Source: Ornithodoros turicata
Taxonomy: Eukaryota; Arthropoda; Arachnida; Ixodida; Argasidae
NCBI RefSeq assembly: GCF_037126465.1
Contig: NC_088203.1
Location: 91,946,668-92,010,667, forward strand
Direction: 5' to 3'
DNA: 64,000 bases
Each line of letters begins with the position of its first letter. Positions within the stretch are counted from its first letter, which is position 1. This document shows, in pieces, positions 1 to 10,041 of the stretch. The notes under the pieces were generated by a model. It did not search any database. It saw nothing but the letters and a program-made list of their open reading frames with translations, and was not told the DNA's origin. The translations under genes and the position numbers were made by a program.

Positions 1-470
1 ATCTGGGCCCCGTTGTAGGTCAGGGCATGAGACGCGCTCTGGACCTTAAAATAGCGACAGTCAAAGAGTTTCGAAGGCCGCAAATAAAGTCGGAAATAAA
101 AAGCTTCCTGTAACTTACAGGTTATTACCAGCAGTACATACGAGATTATTCGAATCTGGCCAGTCCTCTGACTGACGTACTACGGAGTGGAGAGCAGAAT
201 GCAGTGCAAGGGGACGGAGAAAAAGAAAGATCTTTTCAGAGATCGAAGGGGGGGGGGGGCTTCCTTAATTAGCGAGCCAAGTTTTAGAGCTCCAGAATAC
301 AGTAAACCCATCTTGCCGCAATGCGATGCTAGCGGCAACGGGCTGAGAGCCGTCGTATGTCAACGGAATGAAAACACCCAATTCTTTGCGCTAGCAGAAA
401 ACTTCGCGAATACTCTTGGCTTGGTCAGCTTCCGGTCAAGTCCTACTTTTCTTCTGTAAAGAAACCGTTC
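1..470 (+). pseudogene. Ty3/gypsy-type retrotransposon pol fragment (RT end to RNase H)
   Basis: Translating from about base 76 gives a stretch typical of Ty3/gypsy Pol after the RT palm: VKEFRRPQ, then a stop, then LTGYYQQYIRDYSNLASPLTD. A second frame from about base 265 resembles the start of RNase H, with SEPSFRAPEYSKP and QCDASGNGL, where the D is the first RNase H catalytic aspartate. The two pieces are separated by a frameshift near the G-run at 249-258. The first piece has an in-frame TAA where the family has Gly (FLGLTGYY). Similarity fades after about base 410. The fragment is cut by the window start, so upstream RT could continue outside. It is a dead remnant. Confidence 0.75.
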
Positions 471-581
471 GAATGTTTCTGCCACGTTGTCTATGCCACG
501 TTACGGCAACAAAACGTGACGTCGTTATCAATCAGGGTTGTAGATTTTTTTCGATCTTACAGTAAGGAGCGAACGCGATGA

Positions 582-751
582 TAGAGAGTTTTAGTACATC
601 GTGCGCTATCGCCTTTGCGTACGTAAGAGATAGCATTGGTGGTTCTGCGCACTGCGCAACGCCCTATTTTTGTTATGGGAGTGCGCATAGCCACCAACGC
701 TCTCCCTTACGAACGCAATGGCGATTGCGTACGATATATTAAAACTCTCTA
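582..751. mobile_element. Short TIR element (MITE), 170 bp
   Basis: The ends are inverted copies: TAGAGAGTTTTAGTA on the left and a near match in reverse complement on the right. The inverted similarity continues inward (cgtgcgctatcgcc against ggcgattgcgtacg). No coding potential is seen. It abuts a second, related palindromic unit. Confidence 0.7.
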
Positions 752-968
752 ATACAGAGTTTTAGTAGATAACGTGACTTCCTAAGTACCGTACCTACCG
801 CTCCAACCAGCGGATAAGATTCTGAGTATGCACGCTGCCATTGGGTCCGGTAGGTACGATAACCTCATGGTGACGTTATTAACGGTCTATTAATAGAGCG
901 TTTTAGTACTGGCGATAGCACTAAAACTCGGTATTAGTTGACCGTTGAAAACGTCACCATGAGGTCAC
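752..968. repeat. Nested palindromic units sharing GAGTTTTAGT termini
   Basis: Three inverted pairs overlap here. The outer pair, ACAGAGTTTTAGTA and its inverse, lies near 753 and 936. An inner pair around GTACCGTACCTACCG lies at about 772-874. A third pair, AACCTCATGGTGACGTT and AACGTCACCATGAGGT, lies at about 861-877 and 949-964. The arrangement suggests MITE-in-MITE insertion or serial fold-back duplication. Confidence 0.6.
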
Positions 969-974
969 AAATGG

Positions 975-1088
975 ACATGTATGCTAGCGCCACCTAGTCT
1001 ATAACGTGTCAACTTCTCAATGAGCATTGGATTCCTTGCTCCTTGGGAGGTTGACACGTACCACACTGGGTGGCGCAAACGCACATGT
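975..1088. mobile_element. Fold-back MITE, 114 bp
   Basis: The left arm ACATGTATGCTAGCGCCACC mirrors the right arm (ACATGTGCGTTTGCGCCACC when reverse-complemented). The match continues through CGTGTCAAC on both arms. The loop is short and there are no ORFs. Confidence 0.7.
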
Positions 1089-1244
1089 TTAATGACCGTT
1101 AGCTTAAATGACCATTGAGACTCCCCGTGTGACCCAGGTATAAAACTGCAGATGGTATGGTGTATAAAGTGCCTATAGTATTGGCGGCGTGTTATTGTCG
1201 AACAAGCTGCTTGCCAGTGTGAAGGCAAGTTGTTTGTGGGAATC

Positions 1245-1296
1245 TGCGTGCTGGGCCGACTTCACACGGAACTCCGCCAACTTTTGTCTTTTAAAG
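1245..1296 (-). repeat. Fragment of a tRNA-derived SINE body
   Basis: TGCGTGCTGGGCCGACTTCA followed by GGAACTCCGCCAAC closely matches the body of the SINE at 47.7-48.0 kb (same order, antisense). Only about 50 bp are kept. Confidence 0.45.
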
Positions 1297-1416
1297 TGTT
1301 CCGCATGCAAGCGGAAGAAAGCGTGTTCATCTGCAGGGCTACTCTCTTTACTCTACAAAGAATGTCTTATTTAAGAAAGTTTTCTTCGATGCGCTGTTCT
1401 TTTTCCTTTCTTTTTG

Positions 1417-1488
1417 GAATAGCAAGCCGACCTATGTCTGGCTGACCTGTCCATTTTCTTTATTAATCTTCATATCCCCCTCCCCCCT
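1417..1488 (+). mobile_element. Solo 3' tail of the oligo(C)-ended LINE
   Basis: GGAATAGCAAGCCGACC, a pyrimidine-rich stretch, then a CATATCCCCC terminus. It matches the 3' end of the full-length LINE at 30.2 kb (which reads in minus orientation) and the tail at 2.28 kb. No coding sequence is attached. Confidence 0.6.
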
Positions 1489-1602
1489 ATGTTGAAGAAA
1501 GTTTTATTCGATAACACGATGCACGAACCTGGTCGAATATGGATTCATAAAAATTGTCTTTCTAAACGCCTGTTGGAAGACCTCGAAAAGAGAAAAACAT
1601 AC

Positions 1603-1641
1603 ACTCACACGCGCACACACGCACGCACACACACACACATA
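1603..1641. repeat. (CA)n / (CACG)n microsatellite
   Basis: Alternating CA and CG dinucleotides with no other content. Confidence 0.9.
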
Positions 1642-2274
1642 AACAAACAAACAGCATCCTGCCATGACATGAAACAGCGATCAACTGCTTCCGGGCTGTC
1701 ATATTAAAGGCAGTTCATGGACGCTAAAGAAAAAAGCGCTGTCATGGAGCCACGCTTCATGGAATATATAGCCGCGTGCAGCCGGAAGAAGAGTGCATCT
1801 GTTGGGCTAATACACATTCTCTTTACTCTACAAAGAATGCGCCTTTGAATAAAGTTTTATTCGATAAGAAGACGTCCCAGTGCTGACTTGTCTCCCACTG
1901 GTGTCCCAATCCCAATACATGTCCCAGTGCTCAGTTGTAAATTGCTTTATGGCATCTAACTGCCGGTTGAAAAGAGACACAGGGTACTGGAAATATCCTG
2001 ACAGGTATGTGTAGGCGTTTAGAGAAAATGTACAGCGCGCCGCAAGTGCGGCTTCGCTGGAAAGTGCATTTTCGCTGTTGACACTTATTTCGTGCCGAGA
2101 AGCCGTGTTTGCATACAGGAAGCCAAGAAAGCCTTTCCAGGTTTCGATATCGCAAAGTTTGCACAACTATGGCGAAGCTTTTCACGTTTCCCTTTGGATC
2201 AATTTCGTGTTTTGTTTTCCTCTTTGTTTATTTGTTTTTCTTTTTGTTTGTCTTTCTATCCTTTTTTTTTCTTT

Positions 2275-2345
2275 CTTTCCTGGGAATAGCAAGCTAACCT
2301 TTCCTTCCTAATTTTTTTATATAATAAACATATCCCCCCCCCCCT
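2275..2345 (+). mobile_element. Solo 3' tail of the oligo(C)-ended LINE
   Basis: GGGAATAGCAAGCTAACC, then a T/C-rich stretch, then AATAAACATATCCCCCCC. It has the same terminal layout as the tails at 1.4, 12.6 and 30.25 kb. The preceding 100 bp are strongly pyrimidine-rich, as in the LINE 3' UTR. Confidence 0.65.
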
Positions 2346-3540
2346 CCCTTGGTACATTCGCCGTTTTCTTTCTTTAGATGCTCATGCATCCATAGCAGAG
2401 CGGTTTCATTCTCCTCGGCTGGCAGCAACGCGGAGGAGGCAAACGTTCGTTTCGAACGTACCAGGACAGGGATGTTACAAATGGCGCTACCAGCTATGGG
2501 GTTTTCCTGCTTCTTTGGTAAACTGGAATTGTTTCTCGTCTTGGTCGGTATTGCACGTACTTGTGTAATATTTGTATGCATCTTAATATAATAGCAATAA
2601 TTAGTTTCGTCAATTCCATTAATGTATCGGTGTTCGAATGATTTGCATCAAACCTAACGCCCTTGTGGCTCTACCACAGTACAGTACCACAGTATATTGT
2701 ATATAACGGCCACTTAGAGAAGACGATGAACCGACGATGATAACGACCTTTAGCGACCTTGCTAACGAAGCTTAGCAAACGAAACAGAGGTCCAAGAAAT
2801 AATGCTCCTCAAGGCATTATGCGTCCCTCTTCTAGCCCTATAGCCGATCTTTCTGGACACCAAAAAGATGGCATTAACTATGTTGCCTCAATACTAGTCC
2901 TCAGGTAGGGATATAGTATTCAGGCATCCTAGCATTAACCGCTTCTGCCTGGACTGCTTAGCGTCTCAACAAAATAAGAGGACGGTATGCACATTCCACG
3001 ACCCGAACTCCAAAACCTCCAAACCTCCTCCGAACCTCCAAAAAAATGTAAGGGTGACAAATGTGAACGTTTATCGCACAAAAGCGATCTTGAAAGGGCC
3101 GCCTTAGCTGAAGCACACTAGCCTATGATAGATGACGATGAAAAGAGAGGAAATCGGTCAAGGGAGTAGGCTAAATGTTAAGGAAGACGCGCTCGCCTCC
3201 TGAGGCCCTCCGTGAGTCATCTCATAAGTCAACAAAGATAAAGACAATGTTTTTCGGCATCTTCGACGTCGACATTAATTACATTCCTAATATCATCGCT
3301 TACATCCTTACATTAATTTCCTTACATACTTACATGTCACGCAATATTAATATTGTCACCGGGGAAAAATCGGGTCCAACTTGATGTAGCTGAAAATGTG
3401 TTCGCGAAGTGGATCACGCGGAGGCTCGGGCTTCTACCCGAAAAGTCCGAACCTAATTATAACCTGCAATTACTTCCATTTTCCAGGCGGCAGAACGAAA
3501 TTAGAAATCGTCCCTTGTGTGACATTCACGGGTTACATAA
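2346..3540. other. No recognisable gene
   Basis: Short overlapping open frames on both strands, none resembling a known family. I see no TIRs, tRNA-like boxes or simple repeats beyond short runs. Confidence 0.5.
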
Positions 3541-3542
3541 TA

Positions 3543-3783
3543 CTGCAGCGGACGTACAGAAACTATGCACAGTTTAACTCTGAACCCCCTCTCCCCTCCC
3601 CCTCCTCTGTATTCCTGTAGTTGGGGGTGCATGGCGCTGCGATTGTGAAGCTTACGTAAAACGTCGCAGCGGGCACAGGAACTATGTGCAGCTTAACTCC
3701 GACCACCATCTGTTCACCTGCTCGCTTTGGCGCTCGTCTGAATTCCTGAGGTCGGGGGTGCACAGTGTTACGATTGTGAAGCT
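3543..3783. repeat. Diverged two-copy tandem duplication (~115 bp unit)
   Basis: Both units run in the same order: a CGCAGCGG-like block, GAACTATG, CAGCTTAACTC, an insertion-prone C-rich part, ATTCCTG, GGGGGTGCA and GATTGTGAAGCT. The copies differ at many sites, so the duplication is old. Confidence 0.6.
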
Positions 3784-4797
3784 CATTGAGTTTGTTTGTT
3801 TGTAAGGAAAAATGCTCTGCTGCTGATTTCCACCGGCTGTACTTTCGCCTGTTTATACATTGTTTTCTATTTGTTTTATTTTATTATTTTCTATTTGTTT
3901 TATGTTTTCAGTTTTCTTAGTGAGCGTGGAGCAGAGGCAGTGGAGTACTTAGTCACGACCCCATTTTTCTCTTGTTCATATCATCATCGTCAGTAGGAGC
4001 TCAGAATGTGCCCGTCATGACAAGTTGGCTTCTGTCGTTAACGTTTAACCTGCGGCGTCTACGTTTGTACAGAATGCGGCAAATGAACCTCAAAAGACTC
4101 CAGAAAGTACAACTCAATTTGTTCCCCGGTACATCGAGTTCCCCAGCCTTTCAGTTCAATCCAGTTTTGTGTCTTCTTATACATCTGGCATTACTTCCCA
4201 AGGATTTATTGCGCAAGGGCATCCAGTACAATTCAATCGCCCTGCCACAGAGTTGCTGCCTTTGAGCGCTTTTCGTTTTTCGGTTTCCTGTTGACAACAC
4301 GAAGCAACTGTGGACATTGTGGACAACGTGAGCTGCGTGCAGACGTCGTGAGATGAAGAAGTGAGCAGCAAAGAGGGGAATGGAGGAAAACGGATCAGTG
4401 TTCCTCGACATCACGGGAGAATTTGCCTCCAAATACCTGCGAAGAGCTTTGAGAAAGCCTTAGCCTATACGGGGGCGGATCGCCACCAATAGCACGAAAA
4501 TCCAATTCCGGCATCGGCGCGCGGTTGAAATATTAAGTTCCGTTTTAGACGTGCATGCTGGAAAGGGAATTGGTAAGTGCTCGGCTATACCAGACGCTAT
4601 CGAATATTGCCTTTGTCCGAAACGATAGCGGCACTACGACGTCTTTCTGTTTTTCATCATTCGCGGTTGCCACAGAGATCGATGCGGGCTGCAGGAATCT
4701 CTATTTTGAGTTCCACATTTCTGCGTATACGAAATGAGGAGTGAGATAAGAGGCCCCACAAAAACCAATCAATAAAAATTGTTTGTACTGGATGACA

Positions 4798-4880
4798 TAC
4801 ACACACATAAATGGGATGATGATGTGGTTGGTACTTCCCCGCCGTTATGGCGGTACACTGCCCCATTGCGCTTGTGGAAG
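4798..4880 (-). mobile_element. Solo 3' end of an I-type LINE with (ATC)n tail
   Basis: On the minus strand CAATGGGGCAGTGTACCGCC is followed by GGGGAAGTACC and an ATCATCATCCC tail. The LINE fragment at 18.69-20.15 kb ends the same way (GGGGTAGGGTCCTAC, then ATCATCATC). Only the tail is present. Confidence 0.5.
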
Positions 4881-5852
4881 GGATGAGAAAGTGATGATGA
4901 TGGAAAGGTGTCCTATTAGAGTGACAGTCCTGGATGACAGTCGGATACCATGATACAGGGAAAAGGTTCCCTGCTTAGCCTATCGCTTCGACGGAAGATG
5001 CTCTGCCGCCGCAAAATTATATTTCCTTGCTTTGAAAACGTGTGATCAGAGAGAGACCGGGAACGAAACGTCAGCAGCGTGACGGTGACGATATGACTGC
5101 TCGGCATGTAAGCAATAGAGAAACAACAGAGCTCATCAGGCGGCCTATAATTCAACGACGGCGCTCTGTGGGAGGTTGGAATCTTCCATACGCGTCTACC
5201 TTTTCTATTCTACGTGTATTACGTGCATTTTTTAGGGTTCCTAACGCTGCTGAACTGAGTTCTTGCCCTATGCTCAGGGCTGTGTATTAAAAAGGAGTCT
5301 GGCCATCGGGAAGGAGTCGAAAAAAGAGGCTCGACCTGTCAATCACAGTTGCTCGACTCTTATTGGTTTGCTTTTTACCACGGGGGCCGCCATAACACCA
5401 GACTTTGCCACCCAAAATGGCGTCGAAAACAAACACGGTGAAGCGGGAACTTCGTGACAAACTTTTTTCACAGAGTACTCTGATTTTACGCTGCAGACGT
5501 ACATCCTCTTACGAGATTCTCGAAAATCTTTTTCAACTTTTGCTCCGCTATCGATAGCTATAACCGAATATAATAGATTTTGTCGTCAGCGTTAGGCCTA
5601 GTTGGTTTGGTTTTAAGAAAAAATAAAATGGAGATTTTGGCTTCACTAATGTGAGGCCCGCAACTCCACATCACTTGTTAGGCCTAGTGAACACGGCGAT
5701 CGCAACGAAATAATAAGAACAACGGCACTGTGCATGCTGTATAATTTTGAATTTATAATTATTGAATTTGACGAAGATAAACATTCTTGCCTTTTTATTC
5801 CAAACAGTCACGTTGCGTAATTTAAAAATCGTACTGTCGACACGATATGTAA
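4881..5852. other. No recognisable gene
   Basis: Short shadow-like open frames only. I see no domain motif, TIR or RNA-gene signature. Confidence 0.5.
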
Positions 5853-6064
5853 AGTGCTGGACGAAAGTTTGCGGAACACGCTCCGGCGCGTTCCTTCCTC
5901 AGAGTGACACGCTGGCAACGAATCGGACCGTACGGACTTACAGACATGTGCCTAGGTAACCCAGTCACGTGTTTGCAAGTGCTTACGGTACCATTCGCTG
6001 CTAACGAGGTCACTTTGAGGATGAAGTGTGCCGGGGCGCGTTCTGTAAACTTTTGTCCAGCACT
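5853..6064. mobile_element. Fold-back MITE, ~212 bp with ~100-bp arms
   Basis: AGTGCTGGACGAAAGTTTGC on the left pairs with the inverse of GTTTGTAAACTTTTGTCCAGCACT-like sequence on the right (a few mismatches). The arms extend through GCGCGTTCCTTCCTC / ACTTCATCCTC to a loop around CCTAGGTAACCCAGTCACG. Two apparent ORFs over it are by-products of the palindrome. Confidence 0.75.
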
Positions 6065-6365
6065 GTGCCTGTAGGTGGTTCTGCCGGCAGTGGAGCAACG
6101 ACGGATAGCAGACGACAATTCCCGACGTGCCTTGCGTCGTCTACGAGGCGTTCATGAAGCTGTCACAAAAATCCACTAGTTTTGCAGAATGAAAGAAGTA
6201 TCCATTTCAATCCTATCCAATCCAGTTGCCACCCTAAATGGCGCCGCCCATATAGGATGGGGGGGTCAGATAGTAAGAATCCGATCATCGACAGCGCCTC
6301 GTACCTAAAGGCGTCATTGGCCAGACAGCTCAAGTTGTTGGAGCTTGGGGTATAGGCATGACGCA

Positions 6366-6806
6366 TTAATGGCTGGCCTCTCTTTTAACATACGGCTCTG
6401 CCTGTGCGCTTTCTGGCTGATTTTTCCAACCAAATAAGTGGAGTTCCTCACTTATGAGGACGCCGTTGCCCTCAAGTTGTCCGCGACCCTCTGTGGGGAG
6501 CTGCATGGAGGGCTTTTCAAAGGAACGACCGCCGTCGGAGTGCGGCTGGCAATCATTTTGCCAGAACTGCCCAGACGGTTGAAACGGTTCTTCATGCCCT
6601 TCATGAGTGCGTCGTAGCGAACACTGTCTGATCCCTGGCATGTTGTGTCTGTCGTCTTTATAAGCAGGCGCCTCAGAGAAATATTTCTTTCTTTGATATT
6701 TGCTGTTGTCCGCTATGTATCGTGACATATCCCCGTTAGAGCAGACGCCCAAGGAAGATGTATACGTCTCATATCCACTAGTCATGTCGCTAACAAGCAG
6801 ATCTTC
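6366..6806 (-). CDS. Candidate terminal exon, unrecognised protein
   Basis: A minus-strand frame of 146 codons starts immediately after a textbook 3' splice site (CTCTTTCTGCAG then GAAGAT) and runs open to a TAA. The composition looks protein-like (polar, rich in E, S, Q and R) rather than low-complexity. I do not recognise a family; segments such as FGWKNQPESAQ match nothing I know. The frame can also be opened with an ATG at 6824, inside the palindrome at 6799-6878. The acceptor lies inside that palindrome, so a second copy of the acceptor faces the other way. It could be a host exon, a transposon gag piece or chance. Confidence 0.3.
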   Translation of the reverse strand, partial: EDLLVSDMTSGYETYTSSLGVCSNGDMSRYIADNSKYQRKKYFSEAPAYKDDRHNMPGIRQCSLRRTHEGHEEPFQPSGQFWQNDCQPHSDGGRSFEKPSMQLPTEGRGQLEGNGVLISEELHLFGWKNQPESAQAEPYVKREASH

Positions 6807-6878
6807 CTGCAGAAAGAGACGCAATTAATTATCCTAGACCTAGGATAATTAATTGCGTCTCTTTCTGCAGGACGATCT
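6799..6878. repeat. 80-bp near-perfect palindrome
   Basis: Two 39-nt arms with a 2-nt spacer (AC at 6838-6839) and one mismatch. The left arm runs 6799-6837 and the right arm 6840-6878. Each arm holds a CTCTTTCTGCAG acceptor-like motif and an AATTAATTATCCTAG core. It would form a hairpin or cruciform. Confidence 0.95.
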
Positions 6879-6949
6879 CCATGCTTTGTTAATGCTTTGA
6901 GCTGTTCTCGCGCCTGGTATACAGGATGCATACAACAACAAATTTATTG

Positions 6950-7335
6950 GTGGGTACCATTGCAGAGTGATTCGTCGCTGCTACATCGCATAGATCCGGA
7001 GCTAAAGTTATGTGTCCCGTCTACGTTATTTCGCTCTGTTCAGACGTTTTTACACCGGTATCGGTTGAATGTGCCTTATGGCCGTCATTTTCTTCATAAA
7101 GTTGGAAAGGCCGACTCATCGAATTGCTCAGTTTGTGCAACGGTGGAGGATAGTGAACATATTATAATGCACTGCACTAGGTATGCGTCTCAAAGAGCTA
7201 CACTGAAAGCTACACTTGCTCGACTAGACAGCAGGGCCTTCGATATAGTGAAGGTGTTGGGACTTTGGGCACCGAACACGAGGGATGCTGCCTTGGCGGC
7301 ACTTGTGAAATTTGTTCAGAGCTGTGGGATGGACA
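6950..7335 (+). pseudogene. LINE (I-type) ORF2 C-terminal fragment
   Basis: Reads LLHRIDPELKL ... FLHRYRLNVPYG ... CSVCATVEDSEHIIMHC ... VLGLWAPNTRDAALAALVKF. This is the layout of the region after RNase H in I-type LINE ORF2: an RLRLNV-like stretch, a C-x2-C...H-x4-C knuckle and a LG(P/L)W helix. The same order is seen in the LINEs at 18.8 and 30.5 kb. It is 5'-truncated, and at its 3' end it is interrupted by the GGTAACGG repeat. Confidence 0.75.
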
Positions 7336-7364
7336 AAGGGTAACGGTAACGGAAACGGAAACGC

Positions 7365-7473
7365 AAGATCCATGACGAAAACCCGAGACCGGGAAAAAGA
7401 CGAAAACAGACGACACAACACAAAGTCTCAAACACAGCTAAAGTTTAATGGACAACCGCACACTTTTAACACA
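7365..7473 (-). repeat. Penelope 3' terminal repeat (pLTR-like) of the minus copy
   Basis: After the stop codon the minus copy repeats its own 5' sequence (GTGTGCGGTTGTCC ... CGTCATGGATCTT). This is also found at 9921-10,012 and at 11,610-11,711. It is the partial tandem structure described for Penelope-like elements. Confidence 0.75.
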
Positions 7474-9969
7474 TCAGGTGGGGGAGGTGGGACAGTGCAA
7501 AAGGCTCGCCAAAGCAGGGCCGAAGGTCACAGACGCTTTGCTGACACAGTTCCCAGCCCCCAAAATTGACAACGTTTCTCTCAAAAGCCTCCGACTGAGG
7601 TCGGACTCCCTGGCCTTGACAAGGGTCTCTTCCCATGTGGGAGAACAATTAAAACAAACTTTGAGATGCTTTGCCAATTCCGACGACTGGTCCTCATTTT
7701 TTACCTTCGAAGCGTGCTCCCGGAGCCTGTCATTCAAGCAACGTTTCGTTTGGCCGATATAGCAAAAACCGCAAGCAAGAGGTATCTGATACACCACATT
7801 TGACTGGCATTGTACATAGCTATTTTTATGCGATTTACAAACTTTGTCACGCTTCTGGAAAGGACAGAGAGCATCAAGTCTAAAGCAGTTTTTAAATACA
7901 ACCCGGACACCAAACTTTTTTGCTACAGCAAGGATGTTATGTGAGACATTGTGAAAATACGGGATCGCAACACGAATCTCATTATCAGTGACAGTTGGGG
8001 CACAGGGGGAAATTAATCTACTAAAAACAGACTCAAGAGCGTTAAAAAGCATTGCATTAGAATAGCCTGCGAGCTGCAGACGATCACACTGAAAGTTTAA
8101 AGAAATACACAACTGATGTACACATGACTTCCTCAAAGTGCTAGATAGGAGGCCCGTGACAACACCACGTTTTACATTCTTTGAGTGACAACTGCTAGCG
8201 GGTAAAAGTGGCTTAGGAGCCAATTTCCCATACGACCAACACAAAGAAGGTGCTAGCAAAAGCCTCACATCAAGGAACTGTAGCACAGCGTTGGTCGGGT
8301 GTTCAACAGTGAAAGACAACTCAGGGGATGTCGCTCTTATCAAACGCTCACATGCGAAAATATCATCTTCAACAGTAGAGAGCAGCAGCAAATCGTCTAC
8401 AAAGCGCTTAACAAGCAGTTGAGCACGGGGAACTGTCGCCAGATATGATGTAACAGCATTATCAACAGTAGACAAGTAAATCTCTGATAACACAGGTGCG
8501 ATGGCCGAACCAATGCAAACCCCCGTTTTTTGAATGAACAGACCCTTATCAATGCGAACAGCAGTCGATCTCAGATAAAGTTCTAAAACACGTAAGAAAT
8601 CTGACACAGCAATGCCTGCTTTTGACTGGAAACGGACCAACTTGGATTCAAGAAGATCTCTTACTCTAGACAACAGAATGCCTTCATCTAGGGAGTAGTA
8701 AAGATCCAGGGAGGCAGCAAAACATTTCTTCCCGTGAAATGACTTGAGACTTTCAATGAGACATTCAGAATTTTTTAACACAATGCTGCTCCGCTCATGA
8801 ACTAGGGACAAACAGTCCTGAATGAAACGAGACACTACCTTCTGCCATGTACCATTTTCATTCACCACCAAACGTAGCGGCATGTCAATCTTATGATCCT
8901 TCAGCAAAAATTTCACAGATAGACTTCCAAGTTGAACAGCGCGGAGACTTTTAGCAAGGGCGGTCATTTCATTCTCTCTGAAAATCTTACAAATAGAGTT
9001 CTTATTTTTCTCTAAGTCACCTGCAAACGGTTTCAGCAACTTATCAACCACTTGTAATTTCTTGGACTGAAATGACGCGGACGGGAGAACAGCAAATTTA
9101 GAAGACTTGTCGGTTTGAAGCAAACACAAATTCTTACTTTCCAACTCCCGGACGACTCCACTCACAGGCATGGTACTACGTTTAAAAACAAAAGAAGAAG
9201 GAGTGAGAACGTGAGAGAGTCGTTTTACAGCCTGGTCAGTGAAAGAGGAAACTCTCTGAGGGTCCCTAAGGACCGTAGAAACCTTTATGATGGACGCGGC
9301 AACGTCAAAACGCGAAGGTTTCAAGTTTAAACAGAACTTGGGACCTTTCGACAAAACGCCAACCGCCGTAGAAGACAATACACTATCACTAAGATTTACA
9401 AATGAATCCGCAGCTGGACGGCTTGGTCTCGAACGGCAATTATTGGCAACCAAGGTGTTCCGTAAAGAGGCAAACTTCCGTGAAAAGGCAGAGACTTTTA
9501 AGGTCACCCAACACATATACAAAGGATTAAGACGATAGTTCATACCTAGCAGTAAAGTCCACAAACTATCCGCTGAATCCCGCAGAAACTTCTCTTGCTC
9601 ACTCAGAACGGTGCGATGCGAGGTAAGCAGCTTGCGTTTTCTATTCCAAGGCAGATCCTGAGGCCGGAGAGTACCAGAAATATCGGACACCAAACGTCTC
9701 TTGCGGAGCTGGATGCTCAGGAAACAGTATTCCGCCTGCGCTGAAGCGATGCAATGGCCGAGCTTGCACAGGGTGAAAAGAGCTTGAAGCCGAAGAGACT
9801 CGTCGTTCAAGCCGAAATGCGAACCAGATAACACAGAAGGGACAAACGGAACAAAGCTTGCATCGGGGAATGATACAGATAAAATGGTTAAAAAGCAAGC
9901 GAGCTGGTGGCTAAGATCCATGACGAAAACCCGAGACCGGGAAAAAGACGAAAACAGACGACACAACAC
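7474..9969 (-). CDS. Penelope-like reverse transcriptase with GIY-YIG endonuclease (831 aa, damaged active site)
   Basis: The protein has a Penelope N-terminal region to about residue 340 and an RT core at about 345-620. The RT core holds FLLKDHKI, the FVDD catalytic box near residue 520 (FVDDLLLL) and a QFLDVRL block. A Cys/His linker follows near 690-715, then a C-terminal GIY-YIG nuclease near 730 (CGFCYIGQTKR then RLREH). It would reverse-transcribe its RNA at a nicked target. The frame is fully open, but two lesions show against the plus copy. Nine bases are missing in RT motif A (SLDLYYS instead of SLDIKDLYYS, near residue 421). A linker Cys is also replaced by Tyr (NSYVQC instead of NSCVQC). 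It is therefore probably inactive. A second possible start is Met17. Confidence 0.9.
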   Translation of the reverse strand: MLCRLFSSFSRSRVFVMDLSHQLACFLTILSVSFPDASFVPFVPSVLSGSHFGLNDESLRLQALFTLCKLGHCIASAQAEYCFLSIQLRKRRLVSDISGTLRPQDLPWNRKRKLLTSHRTVLSEQEKFLRDSADSLWTLLLGMNYRLNPLYMCWVTLKVSAFSRKFASLRNTLVANNCRSRPSRPAADSFVNLSDSVLSSTAVGVLSKGPKFCLNLKPSRFDVAASIIKVSTVLRDPQRVSSFTDQAVKRLSHVLTPSSFVFKRSTMPVSGVVRELESKNLCLLQTDKSSKFAVLPSASFQSKKLQVVDKLLKPFAGDLEKNKNSICKIFRENEMTALAKSLRAVQLGSLSVKFLLKDHKIDMPLRLVVNENGTWQKVVSRFIQDCLSLVHERSSIVLKNSECLIESLKSFHGKKCFAASLDLYYSLDEGILLSRVRDLLESKLVRFQSKAGIAVSDFLRVLELYLRSTAVRIDKGLFIQKTGVCIGSAIAPVLSEIYLSTVDNAVTSYLATVPRAQLLVKRFVDDLLLLSTVEDDIFACERLIRATSPELSFTVEHPTNAVLQFLDVRLLLAPSLCWSYGKLAPKPLLPASSCHSKNVKRGVVTGLLSSTLRKSCVHQLCISLNFQCDRLQLAGYSNAMLFNALESVFSRLISPCAPTVTDNEIRVAIPYFHNVSHNILAVAKKFGVRVVFKNCFRLDALCPFQKRDKVCKSHKNSYVQCQSNVVYQIPLACGFCYIGQTKRCLNDRLREHASKVKNEDQSSELAKHLKVCFNCSPTWEETLVKARESDLSRRLLRETLSILGAGNCVSKASVTFGPALASLLHCPTSPT

Positions 9970-10041
9970 AAAGTCTCAAACACAGCTAAAGTTTAATGGA
10001 CAACCGCACACTTAAGGTGCCTTAAGGTGCCTAAGGTGCCT

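Noticed and set aside
8500..9330. Plus-strand frames at 9,115-9,538
   Set aside because: Antisense shadows of the Penelope coding region.
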